From Virgisporangium ochraceum (lineage in GTDB: Bacteria > Actinomycetota > Actinomycetes > Mycobacteriales > Micromonosporaceae), in the NCBI RefSeq assembly GCF_016863655.1, contig NZ_BOPH01000025.1, positions 19,902 to 83,901 on the forward strand: DNA of 64,000 bases. The letters run 5' to 3'. Each line of letters opens with the position of its first letter. The first letter of the stretch is position 1. This document shows positions 8,354 to 16,664 of the stretch, one piece after another. Made by a program: the position numbers and the translations under genes. The notes under the pieces were generated by a model, which was not told the DNA's origin, searched no databases, and saw only the letters and a list, made by a program, of their open reading frames with translations.

Positions 8354-9334
8354 CGCGAGCCCCAGGGCGGCGGCCAGGTCGGTCGTCGCGCGGGGTGTGC
8401 CGCAGCGCCGGGCGATCGCGGCTGCGTCGAGCCGACCGTTGCGCGCCTGGAACAGCACCGGTGCGGCCGGGTGGCGTCGCAGGTCGTCGACGGTCGAATC
8501 GGAGGCTACGCGCTGCGCGGCCGTCACGAGCGTCGGCAGAGAGCTCCGCAGCTCCGCGGCCCAGTCGCGGACGGCTACCAGCCATTCCACGCTGGCGGGA
8601 TCGGCTGTCGAGAACCGGATGACCAGCTCGTCGAGCTGGGACCACGTGAGGTCGCGCCACGGCCTGCCCTGGAGAACCGGCAGCTGCCACTGGCGCCGGA
8701 CGACCGACCAGTGGTCGGCGTGTGCCGCGACCGCGTGGATGGTGAAGTCCGGCAGGGACAACGCGGTGAGGTTCCAGCCGTGGCAGGCCCCGGTGTCGAG
8801 GCCGAAGACGCGGCCGTCGCGCACCAGCGGCTCGCGGCCGGTGACGTGGTGACCGAAGACGACCGGCTGGGCATCGGTGTAGTGGTCGTGCCAGTGACCG
8901 TGCGGGAACAGCGCGGCGAGTTCGCGTTCGCCGCTCGTCGATCCGCAGAGGACGGACGGGTTCTGCCCGGCCAGCGGTACCCCGGACACCATCGCGGCGT
9001 GGACGACGCGGACCTGCTCGTTCTCGAAGTAGTACGGCAGCGTCCGCATCCAGTCGACGGTCTCGGCGTACCGGTCACCGAGCTGAAGGCGGGTGATCTC
9101 CTGCGCGTAGGAGAAGATGCCCCGCACGTGCTTGCGTTCGTGGTTGCCCATCACCACGACCGAGTTCGGGCGCTCCCGGAACAGCCCGACCACCTCGCCG
9201 GATGACGGGCCACGGTCGACCAGGTCGCCGACGCTGATGAGCAGATCGTCGGGCCGGAGGGCCACCTTCGCGAGCAGCTCGCGCAGTTCGGCGTAACAGC
9301 CGTGGATGTCGCCGACGATGATGGTGCGCCCCAT
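8333..9334 (-). CDS. Metallophosphoesterase (PPP-like serine/threonine phosphatase fold)
   Basis: A 333-residue protein. The calcineurin-like motifs are complete: GDIHGCY, GDLVDRGP, GNHERKH, and later histidines in VHAAM and FGHHV. GDIHG/GDLVDRG/GNHE is the signature of protein phosphatases and bis(5'-nucleosyl)-tetraphosphatases (ApaH/PrpE group), so it may act on phosphoproteins or dinucleotides. About 120 C-terminal residues are helical and unassigned. I chose the ATG at 9334 over the first in-frame start at 9370 because the phosphoesterase motif begins right there and a TACCGT -10 hexamer lies seven bases upstream on this strand, suggesting a leaderless gene. Confidence 0.87.
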   Translation of the reverse strand: MGRTIIVGDIHGCYAELRELLAKVALRPDDLLISVGDLVDRGPSSGEVVGLFRERPNSVVVMGNHERKHVRGIFSYAQEITRLQLGDRYAETVDWMRTLPYYFENEQVRVVHAAMVSGVPLAGQNPSVLCGSTSGERELAALFPHGHWHDHYTDAQPVVFGHHVTGREPLVRDGRVFGLDTGACHGWNLTALSLPDFTIHAVAAHADHWSVVRRQWQLPVLQGRPWRDLTWSQLDELVIRFSTADPASVEWLVAVRDWAAELRSSLPTLVTAAQRVASDSTVDDLRRHPAAPVLFQARNGRLDAAAIARRCGTPRATTDLAAALGLALPGLPD

Positions 9335-9392
9335 GGGGCAGACGGTAGGAGTGGCGCCAACGGTCGACAACGCAATATCGGCGCGCCGGCGC

Positions 9393-11069
9393 TCAGATGA
9401 GGGTGGCGGCCGCCCGTCCGACCAGTCCGACGCCCACGATCAGGACCAGTGACCCCGTCGCCGACGGCATCACCCGGGCGAGCCTGACGGCAAGCGCTTT
9501 CCCGCGCTCGCCGCGCCAGCGGGTCCGGGTCTCCCAGCGGCGCTGCAGGCCGACCAGGGCCAGGCCCGCCGCGGTCAGGGTCCCGGCCATGCCCACGCCG
9601 TAGGCCAGCACCAGCAGGACCCCGAACCAGGTACGGCCGAGGGCGATCGCGCCGAGGAGCACGATCAGGGCGGACGGGCTGGGCACCAGGCCGCCGGCGA
9701 TACCGATGCCGGCGATACCGAGACGGCTGGGGCGGCGCTCGTCGTGCCGATGTCCGTGCGAGTGTTCACCGTGCGAGTGCTCACCGTGCGGGTGCTCACC
9801 GTGCGAGTGACCGTGCGAATGGCCGTCGTGCGAATGGCCGTCGTGCGAGTGGTCACCGTGGGAATGGTCGTGCGAGTGACCGTCGCGCGAGTGACCGTCG
9901 TGCCCGTGCTCGTCGGTGCGCACGCGGTTGTCGTGGGACGAGCCGCGTCCGCCGCCGTGGGGGTGGGAGTGCGAGTGCCCGTGGCCGTTCAGCCATCCGT
10001 GACCGCTCCCTTTGCGTCGCAGGCCGACCAGCATCGCCACACCGACGCCGACCACCAGGGTCCCACTCGCGACGCCCAACCAGCCCAGCACCGCCTCGCC
10101 GACCAGCCCCGCGAACGTCGTCAGCAGCAGGCCCACCACGAGCACGCCACCGGTGTGGGTCGCGGTCACCACGCCACCGACCGCCACGGCGTCGCGGGCC
10201 CGGCCGCGACGGCCCGCCAGGTACGCCGCCATGATGGTCTTGCCGTGCCCCGGCAGGGCCGCGTGCGCGGCGCCGAGGGTCAGGGCCAGCAGCACGGCCA
10301 GCAGGCCGATCAGCGGGCCCTGCCCGCGCTCCCCCAGGAACGCGTTCAGCTGCCGCTCCCCGGCGCTCACGAGCCGGGTCACCCATGAACCATCGGACTG
10401 ACTGTCCCCAGTGGACCCGACGGCGACCGGGGTCGAGGCGCCCGGGGTGACCCGGAGCACCGCCGACCGCACGTCCGGCGGCGAGGACAGCAGCTGCTCT
10501 GGGTACGACCGCAGGTCTCCCCCGCTGCGACTGACCGCCGGCACCGGCGGGTCGACCAGCCGCACTCCGTCGCCGACGGCGGTGATCTCGCGCCAGCCCA
10601 CCCGGTCGAGCATGTACCGGTTGTCCAGGCGGACCACGCGGGAGCGGGACAGATCCGCCGGCGCGGTCAGTTCGCATTCGAGGCGGCTGGTCGGCAGCCC
10701 CGCCGACCCGGCCTGGTAGATGAATGTCGGCCGCTTCAGCGACCACTTGAGCCGGTCGCTGTCGACCGCCACGTCGAGCCTGCCGCTTAGCTCGGTGCAG
10801 GCCCGCTCGGCGTACGCCTGCCGCTCGGCGTCGTCGGCGGTCCCGTCGCCGGAGGTGTCCACAGTGGACTTCTCCTGCACGGTCGGCAGCTCGGCGATGT
10901 CCACCGTCGCGCGGAGGTCGATCCGGTCCGCGCGCAACGTCAACGAGTGGAGCTGGTTGACCGAGAAGTTGTTGATCGGATGTGCCGCCGCCGGCCCGCC
11001 CGGCGTCACCAGTACCAGCCCCGTCCCCAGTCCCAGACCGGTGGCACCGATGGCCAGGATGCGCTTCAT
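9393..11069 (-). CDS. NicO-type nickel/cobalt transporter with exported N-terminal domain
   Basis: A 558-residue protein. A signal-like N-terminus ends at AAAHPINNF, so a histidine becomes close to the mature end; about 200 exported residues follow. The membrane part has the NicO/RcnA features HAALPGHGKTIMAAYLAG and a second conserved stretch (GGLVPSPSALIVLLGAIALGR). Between them lies a loop of roughly 90 residues packed with His-Gly-His and HSHDGHSHD-type repeats, a metal sponge typical of nickel/cobalt carriers. Direction (uptake or efflux) cannot be read. ATG start with GGGGG upstream. It is the last gene of a possible leftward unit with DUF4331 and TPR genes, but a strong hairpin (11096-11124) separates them. 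Confidence 0.88.
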   Translation of the reverse strand: MKRILAIGATGLGLGTGLVLVTPGGPAAAHPINNFSVNQLHSLTLRADRIDLRATVDIAELPTVQEKSTVDTSGDGTADDAERQAYAERACTELSGRLDVAVDSDRLKWSLKRPTFIYQAGSAGLPTSRLECELTAPADLSRSRVVRLDNRYMLDRVGWREITAVGDGVRLVDPPVPAVSRSGGDLRSYPEQLLSSPPDVRSAVLRVTPGASTPVAVGSTGDSQSDGSWVTRLVSAGERQLNAFLGERGQGPLIGLLAVLLALTLGAAHAALPGHGKTIMAAYLAGRRGRARDAVAVGGVVTATHTGGVLVVGLLLTTFAGLVGEAVLGWLGVASGTLVVGVGVAMLVGLRRKGSGHGWLNGHGHSHSHPHGGGRGSSHDNRVRTDEHGHDGHSRDGHSHDHSHGDHSHDGHSHDGHSHGHSHGEHPHGEHSHGEHSHGHRHDERRPSRLGIAGIGIAGGLVPSPSALIVLLGAIALGRTWFGVLLVLAYGVGMAGTLTAAGLALVGLQRRWETRTRWRGERGKALAVRLARVMPSATGSLVLIVGVGLVGRAAATLI

Positions 11070-11095
11070 CGTCGTCCCCCATAAGCGTTGTGGGA

Positions 11096-11124
11096 GCGGG
11101 GTGGCGCCGATGGCGCCACCCCGC
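11096..11124. terminator. Stem-loop between DUF4331 and NicO genes
   Basis: Perfect 13-bp stem GCGGGGTGGCGCC / GGCGCCACCCCGC with a three-base loop. It lies 10 bases after the DUF4331 stop and 27 bases before the NicO start. No T-run follows, so it may be a terminator of the actinobacterial I-shaped kind or an mRNA processing hairpin that uncouples expression. Confidence 0.65.
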
Positions 11125-11134
11125 GATCGGTAGG

Positions 11135-12808
11135 TCAGTCGGACGAGCCGGAGTCGGGGACGAGCGCGGCGCGCGGACGCCGCCGCTTGAACCAGAGGAA
11201 GAACCCGAGGGCCGCGAGGACCGCGAGGATCCCCACGCCGCCGGTGGTGACCGCGGCGACGTTCGTCAGGTCACCGGTGTCACCGGGCGCCGCCGCCGCG
11301 GGCGAGCCCGACGGGTCGGCGCCGGCCGGAGCGCCACCGGGAGCGGCAGGGGCGCCGCCGGCGGCAGCGGCGCCCGAGGTGCCACCGCCCTTGTTCACGG
11401 CGCCCACGTTCGGCAGCGCGAGGTACGGGAACGTGTCGCCGAACTGGTTGTCGTTCGCGTCGACCTTGTCACCGGCGGCGAGCGCCTGGACCAACTGTCC
11501 ACTTTGGGCAGCGCCGACGACGGCCTGGATCTCGATGTCGACGACGTCGTCGGTGAGCCGGCGACCGTTCGGGAAGCCCTGCAGGTCCTGGGCGAGCACA
11601 CCGAGCCGGTTCGGTTGCGCGGCGGGCGCGATCCCGAGGTTGAGCCGCAGCTGCTCGGAGGGAACGAACTTCTGCGGGTTGACGTCCATGTTGTTCAGCT
11701 GCGAGTTGAGGTCGGCCTGGATCGGACCGTTCGCCTTGGTGGTGATGCCGGTCAGGAAGATCTCGACCAGGTCGTTGCGCGGCGTCGCCGGTGCCTTGAC
11801 GCCGTACAGCAGCTCGATCAGCCGTGCCAGCTCGGGATCGGTGACCCGGTTGACGACCGCCTGGACCTTCGCGTCCTGGTCGGGCTTGATGGAGTTGAAC
11901 GCGTCCTTCAGGTTCGCCGGCACGACGACCTCGTTCACCAGAGGGTTGCCGAGACGCGAGACCTGAACGCGGTCGCCCGTGACGCCGGACGACGCGCCGC
12001 TGACCCGCACCCGGTTGCGCTCGGTCGTGCTCCACACGCCGATCACCGGGTTGCGCTTCGCGTCACCCTTCAGGGCGACATCCTTGAACGGGACCTGCAG
12101 CGCGATCGTGTTCACGTTGTATCCGGCGACGGTGTCCTGACCGGTCTCGCTCAGGTCGCCGCCGTACAGCAGGTCGAAGACCCGCAGGTCGAGGAAGAAC
12201 GGGTCGTCGGCCTGGCCGGCGAAGATGTTCCAGCCACCGTTGAGCTGCTTGACCGCCTGCTGCCGCAGCGCGTTGTAGTCCGGCATCGACTTCAGCCCGA
12301 CCCGCGACGGGGCGACCGGAGCGTCGGTGATCCGGGTCTTGAACGGCTCGCCGTTGAACGACGACTCCAGCGTGTAGGTCTGGCGGAACAGCAGGTTCTC
12401 GTCGTCGATCGACGTCACCGGGCCGTTGTTGTACAGGAACGTGTTGCCGCCGCGCTTGTCGATGTTCTTGAAGGTCCACCGGAAGATGGCGTCGGCCTTG
12501 GCGTCGCCGTCACTGTCCACATTGACCATATAGACGGCGTCGGTGGCGAACGGGTAGAAGTTCGGCCCGCCGTTGGGCTCGGAGAACGGCTGGAAGTTCG
12601 CGATGAACGAGACGTAGTCGGGCCGCTCGGGGCTCACGAACGCGTACACGTCCGTGTTGTCGACGGCTGGATCGGCCGCGATCAGCGGGGCCTCGCGGTG
12701 GCTCGACGCCACCGAGGTGCCGGGGCCGAGGCCGACCAGCGCGCCGGCCAGCACCAGGCCGAGTGCGCCGATCGCCGCCGGCAACCGGCGGGTCTTGTGC
12801 GCTGTCAT
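11135..12808 (-). CDS. DUF4331 secreted protein with C-terminal membrane anchor
   Basis: The 557-residue protein starts with a Sec-type signal (about residues 1-35, ending near SVA), followed at once by the DUF4331 hallmark SSHREAPLIAADPAVDNTDV. An Asp-rich VNVDSDGDAKADA stretch could bind calcium. AGQADDPFFLDLRVFDLL and GYNVNTIALQVP are shared word for word or nearly so with the second DUF4331 protein at 14491. Unlike that copy, it has a Gly/Pro/Ala-rich linker and a C-terminal membrane helix (VGILAVLAALGFFLWF) with a basic tail. The function of DUF4331 is unknown. The ATG is preceded by GGGAGG at seven bases. Confidence 0.88.
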   Translation of the reverse strand: MTAHKTRRLPAAIGALGLVLAGALVGLGPGTSVASSHREAPLIAADPAVDNTDVYAFVSPERPDYVSFIANFQPFSEPNGGPNFYPFATDAVYMVNVDSDGDAKADAIFRWTFKNIDKRGGNTFLYNNGPVTSIDDENLLFRQTYTLESSFNGEPFKTRITDAPVAPSRVGLKSMPDYNALRQQAVKQLNGGWNIFAGQADDPFFLDLRVFDLLYGGDLSETGQDTVAGYNVNTIALQVPFKDVALKGDAKRNPVIGVWSTTERNRVRVSGASSGVTGDRVQVSRLGNPLVNEVVVPANLKDAFNSIKPDQDAKVQAVVNRVTDPELARLIELLYGVKAPATPRNDLVEIFLTGITTKANGPIQADLNSQLNNMDVNPQKFVPSEQLRLNLGIAPAAQPNRLGVLAQDLQGFPNGRRLTDDVVDIEIQAVVGAAQSGQLVQALAAGDKVDANDNQFGDTFPYLALPNVGAVNKGGGTSGAAAAGGAPAAPGGAPAGADPSGSPAAAAPGDTGDLTNVAAVTTGGVGILAVLAALGFFLWFKRRRPRAALVPDSGSSD

Positions 12809-12956
12809 GGGGTTCCTCCCGGAGATTCAGCAGCTTGCACACGTACATTCGGGCCGGCGGTTCACAATGATTGGTGAAATCTCGGCGTTGTCGGATGCAC
12901 GTCATCGACCAATCCGCATCGCCGACGGCTACGAACCGGCCGGATACAAACGCAAA

Positions 12957-12981
12957 GGGCCGGCCCACACCGGGCCGGCCC
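12957..12981. terminator. Terminator after the TPR gene
   Basis: GGGCCGGCCC (12957-12966), five-base loop, GGGCCGGCCC (12972-12981). Each arm is itself a palindrome. It lies 17 bases past the TPR stop on the leftward strand and is followed on that strand by TTTGCG. The rest of the 190-base gap to 12808 should hold the DUF4331 promoter, which I cannot pick out. Confidence 0.6.
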
Positions 12982-12998
12982 GTGCGTCACCGCCGTCG

Positions 12999-14291
12999 CT
13001 ACAGGGTCCCGAGAATCCTGGACGCCTCGGGAGCGTGCCGCACCGAGAAGTGCGGGTTGATGGACAGCGCCATCGACAGGTCGGCCCTGGCACCCGCCCT
13101 GTCGCCCAGCGCGGCCCGGATCACGCCCCGGTGGTAGTACATCAACGCGTTACGGGTACCGAGGCGCAGCGCCCGATCGGCGTAGGGCAGCGCCTCGGAG
13201 TCCTGCCCCGCCATGTGCAGCGACCACGCCAGCGCGTCCGACACCGCGATCGACGGATGCCGCCCGTAGGCCGACCGCGCGGCGGCCACCGCTCCGGGCA
13301 CGTCTCCATGGTCGGCGGCGAACACGGCGAGTTCCGAGTCGACGTCGACCCCGTCGGCCTTCAGCAAGGCCGAGGTCGCGCGCACAAGGTCGTACTGGCG
13401 TTGGGCGCCGGCCCGGTCGCCGGTGGACGCGAGGAGGTCGCCGAGCTCGGCGGCCGGTCCGGGTTGCGGCAGCTTGGCCAGCGACGCCGTGTACGCGGCG
13501 ACCGCACCGGCCGTGTCCCCCTTCGCCGCCAGGATCCGGCCGCGCAACGCGAGCAGCGGCGGGTGTCCGGGCAGGCGGCGAAGCCCCTCGTCCACTGTGG
13601 ACATCGCCGTGTCCGCGTCACCGTTGTCGAATGCCAGCCCGGCCAGGTGCTCCAGGGCGAACGCGGCGTCGGTCGGTCCGGTGGCCGCGTCGAGGGCGCG
13701 CCGCATCACGTCGCGGGCGTTCACGATGTCGCCGCGCAGCTCGAAGGAGTAGGACGCCCGCGCGTACGACGAGGTGTCCGGACGAAGGTCGACCATCTTC
13801 TGGATGGCCTCGAACGCCTCCTCGTACCGGCCCAGCTCCACCAGCGCGTCGGCCACGACGCCGTGGGTGGCCGCCCGGTACCCGTCGATCGCCAGCGACC
13901 GGTTGCCGTAGTCGAGCGCGGCCGCGAAGTCGTGCCGCGCGGCGGCGAGCGCACCGTGGCCGGCCAGCGCCACGGCGTTGTCGGTGGCGGGACGCACCGC
14001 CAGCGACCGGTTCAGCGCCTCCTCGGCCCGCGCGTAGTTCGACGGGTCGCCGCTGACCCGCGCCTGCTGCACGTACGCCAGGCCGAGGTTCGCCCAGGTG
14101 ATCCAGTCACCGGGCAGCCGGTCGAGCCGGGCACGCGCCGCCTCGATCGACCGGGCGATCTCGTCCACTGTGGACACCGGGGTCGCGGCCGGCTCCCCGC
14201 CGACGGCAGCCGGCCGCGACGGACGCAGCGCGATGCCGCCGACGGCGAGCAGCGCCGCCACGAGCCCGACGATGACCATAACCCTGCGCAT
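12999..14291 (-). CDS. Tetratricopeptide-repeat protein, membrane anchored
   Basis: The 430-residue protein has an N-terminal hydrophobic anchor (residues 4-22, VMVIVGLVAALLAVGGIAL) and then about ten TPR-like helix pairs, for example WANLGLAYVQQARVSG, YARAEEALNRSLAVRP, AVAAYTASLAKLPQPG and MYYHRGVIRAALGDRAGARA. It is probably a scaffold on the outer face of the membrane. The frame is open to 14570, but the ATG at 14291 has GGGGTGA upstream and begins the anchor, so I chose it. It lies between two DUF4331 genes, transcribed with the first and away from the second; this suggests that it binds or organises those proteins (inference). Confidence 0.8.
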   Translation of the reverse strand: MRRVMVIVGLVAALLAVGGIALRPSRPAAVGGEPAATPVSTVDEIARSIEAARARLDRLPGDWITWANLGLAYVQQARVSGDPSNYARAEEALNRSLAVRPATDNAVALAGHGALAAARHDFAAALDYGNRSLAIDGYRAATHGVVADALVELGRYEEAFEAIQKMVDLRPDTSSYARASYSFELRGDIVNARDVMRRALDAATGPTDAAFALEHLAGLAFDNGDADTAMSTVDEGLRRLPGHPPLLALRGRILAAKGDTAGAVAAYTASLAKLPQPGPAAELGDLLASTGDRAGAQRQYDLVRATSALLKADGVDVDSELAVFAADHGDVPGAVAAARSAYGRHPSIAVSDALAWSLHMAGQDSEALPYADRALRLGTRNALMYYHRGVIRAALGDRAGARADLSMALSINPHFSVRHAPEASRILGTL

Positions 14292-14490
14292 CGCATTCAC
14301 CCCTTCCCCGACGCACGTGTTCGGGAGAGGTTCGGCGCGGGTGGCCGGCCGGATGGGTCGGACCCGGATTTTCGCCCCGATGGGCCAACGTGGCACCGGA
14401 TCTCCGTCCGCCACCGGCGGTACGGGCGAACGAGCGGTCGACGGTGCGCCCGTCGCGCCGCCGTACCACCCAGCCCACGATGGGAGTTCC

Positions 14491-15909
14491 ATGTCCACAA
14501 TCCGTCGGCCGGCCCGACAACGCGTGCTCGCCGCCGCATTCGCGGTGGCGGTCACCGGTGCCGGCCTCACGACCCTGGGACCGGGGTCCTCGCTGGCGTC
14601 CAGTCATCGCGAGGCGCCCCTGGTCGCCGGTGAGCCGAGGCTCGACAACACCGACGTCTACGCGTTCGTGAGCCCGGACGCGCCCGACACGGTGACGCTG
14701 GTGGCCAACTGGGTGCCGCTGCAGGAACCCAACGGCGGCCCCAACTTCTACGCCTGGGCCACCCAGGTCGCCTACGACATCAACATCGACAGCGACGGCG
14801 ACGCCCGGCCGGACATCACCTACCGGTGGACGTTCGAGGACCGCTACCGCAACAAGAACACGTTCCTCTACAACACCGGCCCGGTGACCAGCCTCGACGA
14901 CCCCGACCTGAACTTCCGGCAGTTCTACGACCTGGAGCGGATCACGCCGTCGGGAACGACGAAGCTGCTCGACGACGCGCCGGCCGCACCGTCGTTCACC
15001 GGACCCGCGTCGTTCCCGAACTACGGCACGGTCTCCGACGCGGCGATCAGGCCGTTCGGAAGCAAGGGACGCAGCTTCGCCGGCCAGGCCGACGACCCGT
15101 TCTTCCTCGACCTGCGCGTGTTCGACCTCCTGTACGGGGGCGACCTCAGCGAGATCGGGCAGGACACGGTCAAGGGCTACAACGTCAACACGATCGCGCT
15201 CCGCGTGCCGAAGACCGACCTGGCGTTGAAGGGTGACCCGACGCGCAACCCGGTGATCGGCGTGTGGAGCACCACGTCGCGGCAGCGCGTCGAGGTCGTG
15301 CTGCCCGATAACACGCGCCTCATGTCCGGCGGCCACCAGCAGGTCTCGCGCCTGGGGATGCCGCTGGTGAACGAGGTCGTGATCCCGGTCGGACGCAAGG
15401 ACGAGTTCAACGCCACGAAGCCGCAGGACGACGCGAAGTTCCTGCCCTTCGTGACGAACCCCGAGGTGCCCCGCCTGGTGCAGCAGCTGTACATGATCCC
15501 GGCACCGGCGACACCCCGGAACGACCTGGTGCAGGCCTTCCTCACCGGGTTCTGCAAGGCGTGTGGACCGGTGCAGGCGGACCTCAACTCGCAACGGCTG
15601 AACAAGGACGTGGACCCGGCCAGGTTCCGCCCGAGCGAGCAGCTGCGCCTCAACATGTCGATCGCGCCGAGCGCCGACCCCAACCGGCTCGGTGTGGTCG
15701 GCGGCGACCTCGCCGGCTTCCCGAACGGACGCCGGCTCGCCGACGACGCGCTCGACGTGACCCTGCAGGCCGCCGAGGGCGTGCTGCTTCCGGGTCACCC
15801 GGCCGCCGTCGACGGTCTCGGTGACGGCGTGAACGCCAACAACGTGCCGTTCCGGCAGCGCTTCCCCTACGTGGCGCTGCCGAACACGGTGGCTGTCAAC
15901 ACGCAGTGA
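14491..15909 (+). CDS. DUF4331 secreted protein, soluble paralogue
   Basis: A 472-residue paralogue of the protein at 11135. A signal peptide ends near SSLA, followed by SSHREAPLVAGEPRLDNTDV. It shares the AGQADDPFFLDLRVFDLL, GYNVNTIAL, NPVIGVWSTT and ATPRNDLVQAFLTG stretches with its neighbour but lacks the C-terminal linker and membrane helix, so it should be released or wall-associated. The ATG at 14491 has GGGAG five bases upstream; the longer open frame to 14098 overlaps the divergent TPR gene. The 199-base gap to the TPR start (14292-14490) must hold divergent promoters. The role is unknown. Confidence 0.88.
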   Translation: MSTIRRPARQRVLAAAFAVAVTGAGLTTLGPGSSLASSHREAPLVAGEPRLDNTDVYAFVSPDAPDTVTLVANWVPLQEPNGGPNFYAWATQVAYDINIDSDGDARPDITYRWTFEDRYRNKNTFLYNTGPVTSLDDPDLNFRQFYDLERITPSGTTKLLDDAPAAPSFTGPASFPNYGTVSDAAIRPFGSKGRSFAGQADDPFFLDLRVFDLLYGGDLSEIGQDTVKGYNVNTIALRVPKTDLALKGDPTRNPVIGVWSTTSRQRVEVVLPDNTRLMSGGHQQVSRLGMPLVNEVVIPVGRKDEFNATKPQDDAKFLPFVTNPEVPRLVQQLYMIPAPATPRNDLVQAFLTGFCKACGPVQADLNSQRLNKDVDPARFRPSEQLRLNMSIAPSADPNRLGVVGGDLAGFPNGRRLADDALDVTLQAAEGVLLPGHPAAVDGLGDGVNANNVPFRQRFPYVALPNTVAVNTQ

Positions 15910-15968
15910 GTCCCCGGCCCCCGGCGTCCACCGTGGACGTCGGGGGCCATCCCACGTCGGAGGTCTCC

Positions 15969-16568
15969 ATGAAGGTCCGCGCCGTCGCCGTGAAGGTCCG
16001 CACCGTCGGCGTCGTTCTGACGGTCGTCGCCGCCGTGGTGGTCGTCGTGGCGGCCGCCGTCGACGGGCCGCGTCGCCCGCCGCTCGAACTGCCCGCGGCC
16101 AGCGCTTTCCCGGCGGGGCCGTGCCGGGAGGTGGCCGACCCGGTGCTGTCGCTGGGACGGTTCACGTACGAGAACACCGGCGCGGAGCGCCTGCCCGCGC
16201 GGGCGTATCCGTTCCTGCGCCAGCGCGCCGAGCAGTTGGCAGCGGTCCGCGACAAGGTGAACGTGCCAGGCGGCACTCCACCAGGCAGCACTTCACCAGG
16301 CAGCACTTCACCAGGCAGCGCTTCACCAGGCAGCGCTTCACCAGGCAGCGCGGTGACAGGAGGCGCAGTGACAGGCGGCGGAACACCCACTGCCACTCCG
16401 AGCGCGGATCCCGCGCAGCAAGCGCTTTCCCCGCGTATCGACCCCGTGCTCACCGCCATCGGTTTCCTGCGTCTGCGGCCCGGTAGGGCATACGACCCGG
16501 CGCTCCTCCGCGACCTCGAGGACGCGCGGTCCGCACTCCAACGCGCGTGCGTCAGCAGGCGTGACTGA
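15969..16568 (+). CDS. Small membrane-anchored extracytoplasmic protein, unknown function
   Basis: I do not recognise this 199-residue protein. It has an N-terminal membrane segment (about residues 10-28, GVVLTVVAAVVVVVAAAV), a region with two cysteines (GPCREVADP early, RACVSRRD at the end), and a central low-complexity stretch of PGSxS repeats. The ATG at 15969 has GGAGG five bases before it; an upstream GTG at 15906 would overlap the DUF4331 stop. It follows that gene by 59 bases and is likely co-transcribed, so it may be a partner of the DUF4331 protein. Palindrome copies lie at 16097 and 16417. Confidence 0.65.
   Translation: MKVRAVAVKVRTVGVVLTVVAAVVVVVAAAVDGPRRPPLELPAASAFPAGPCREVADPVLSLGRFTYENTGAERLPARAYPFLRQRAEQLAAVRDKVNVPGGTPPGSTSPGSTSPGSASPGSASPGSAVTGGAVTGGGTPTATPSADPAQQALSPRIDPVLTAIGFLRLRPGRAYDPALLRDLEDARSALQRACVSRRD
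16266..16355 (+). repeat. 15-bp in-frame tandem repeat, six units
   Basis: Six units of CCAGGCAGCRCTTCA or variants inside the small anchored protein encode repeated PGSTS/PGSAS. The GGCAGCGCTTCACC part resembles a half of the iterated palindrome. The number of units may vary between strains. Confidence 0.8.
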
Positions 16569-16664
16569 GCGCCGGGCATTCATTCATCGGCGGAGCGTTT
16601 GTGTGGACCCACTGTTCTGGCACGCTCTTGGTACCTGAACGCCCAGAGCCAGGCGGAGGTGCCC

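Noticed and set aside
9744..10388. Plus-strand frame with VRV repeats
   Set aside because: It is the antisense of the histidine-rich loop of the NicO protein.
10982..12877. 631-codon plus-strand frame opposite the DUF4331 gene
   Set aside because: It is low-complexity Arg/Gly/Val shadow of a well-supported gene on the other strand.
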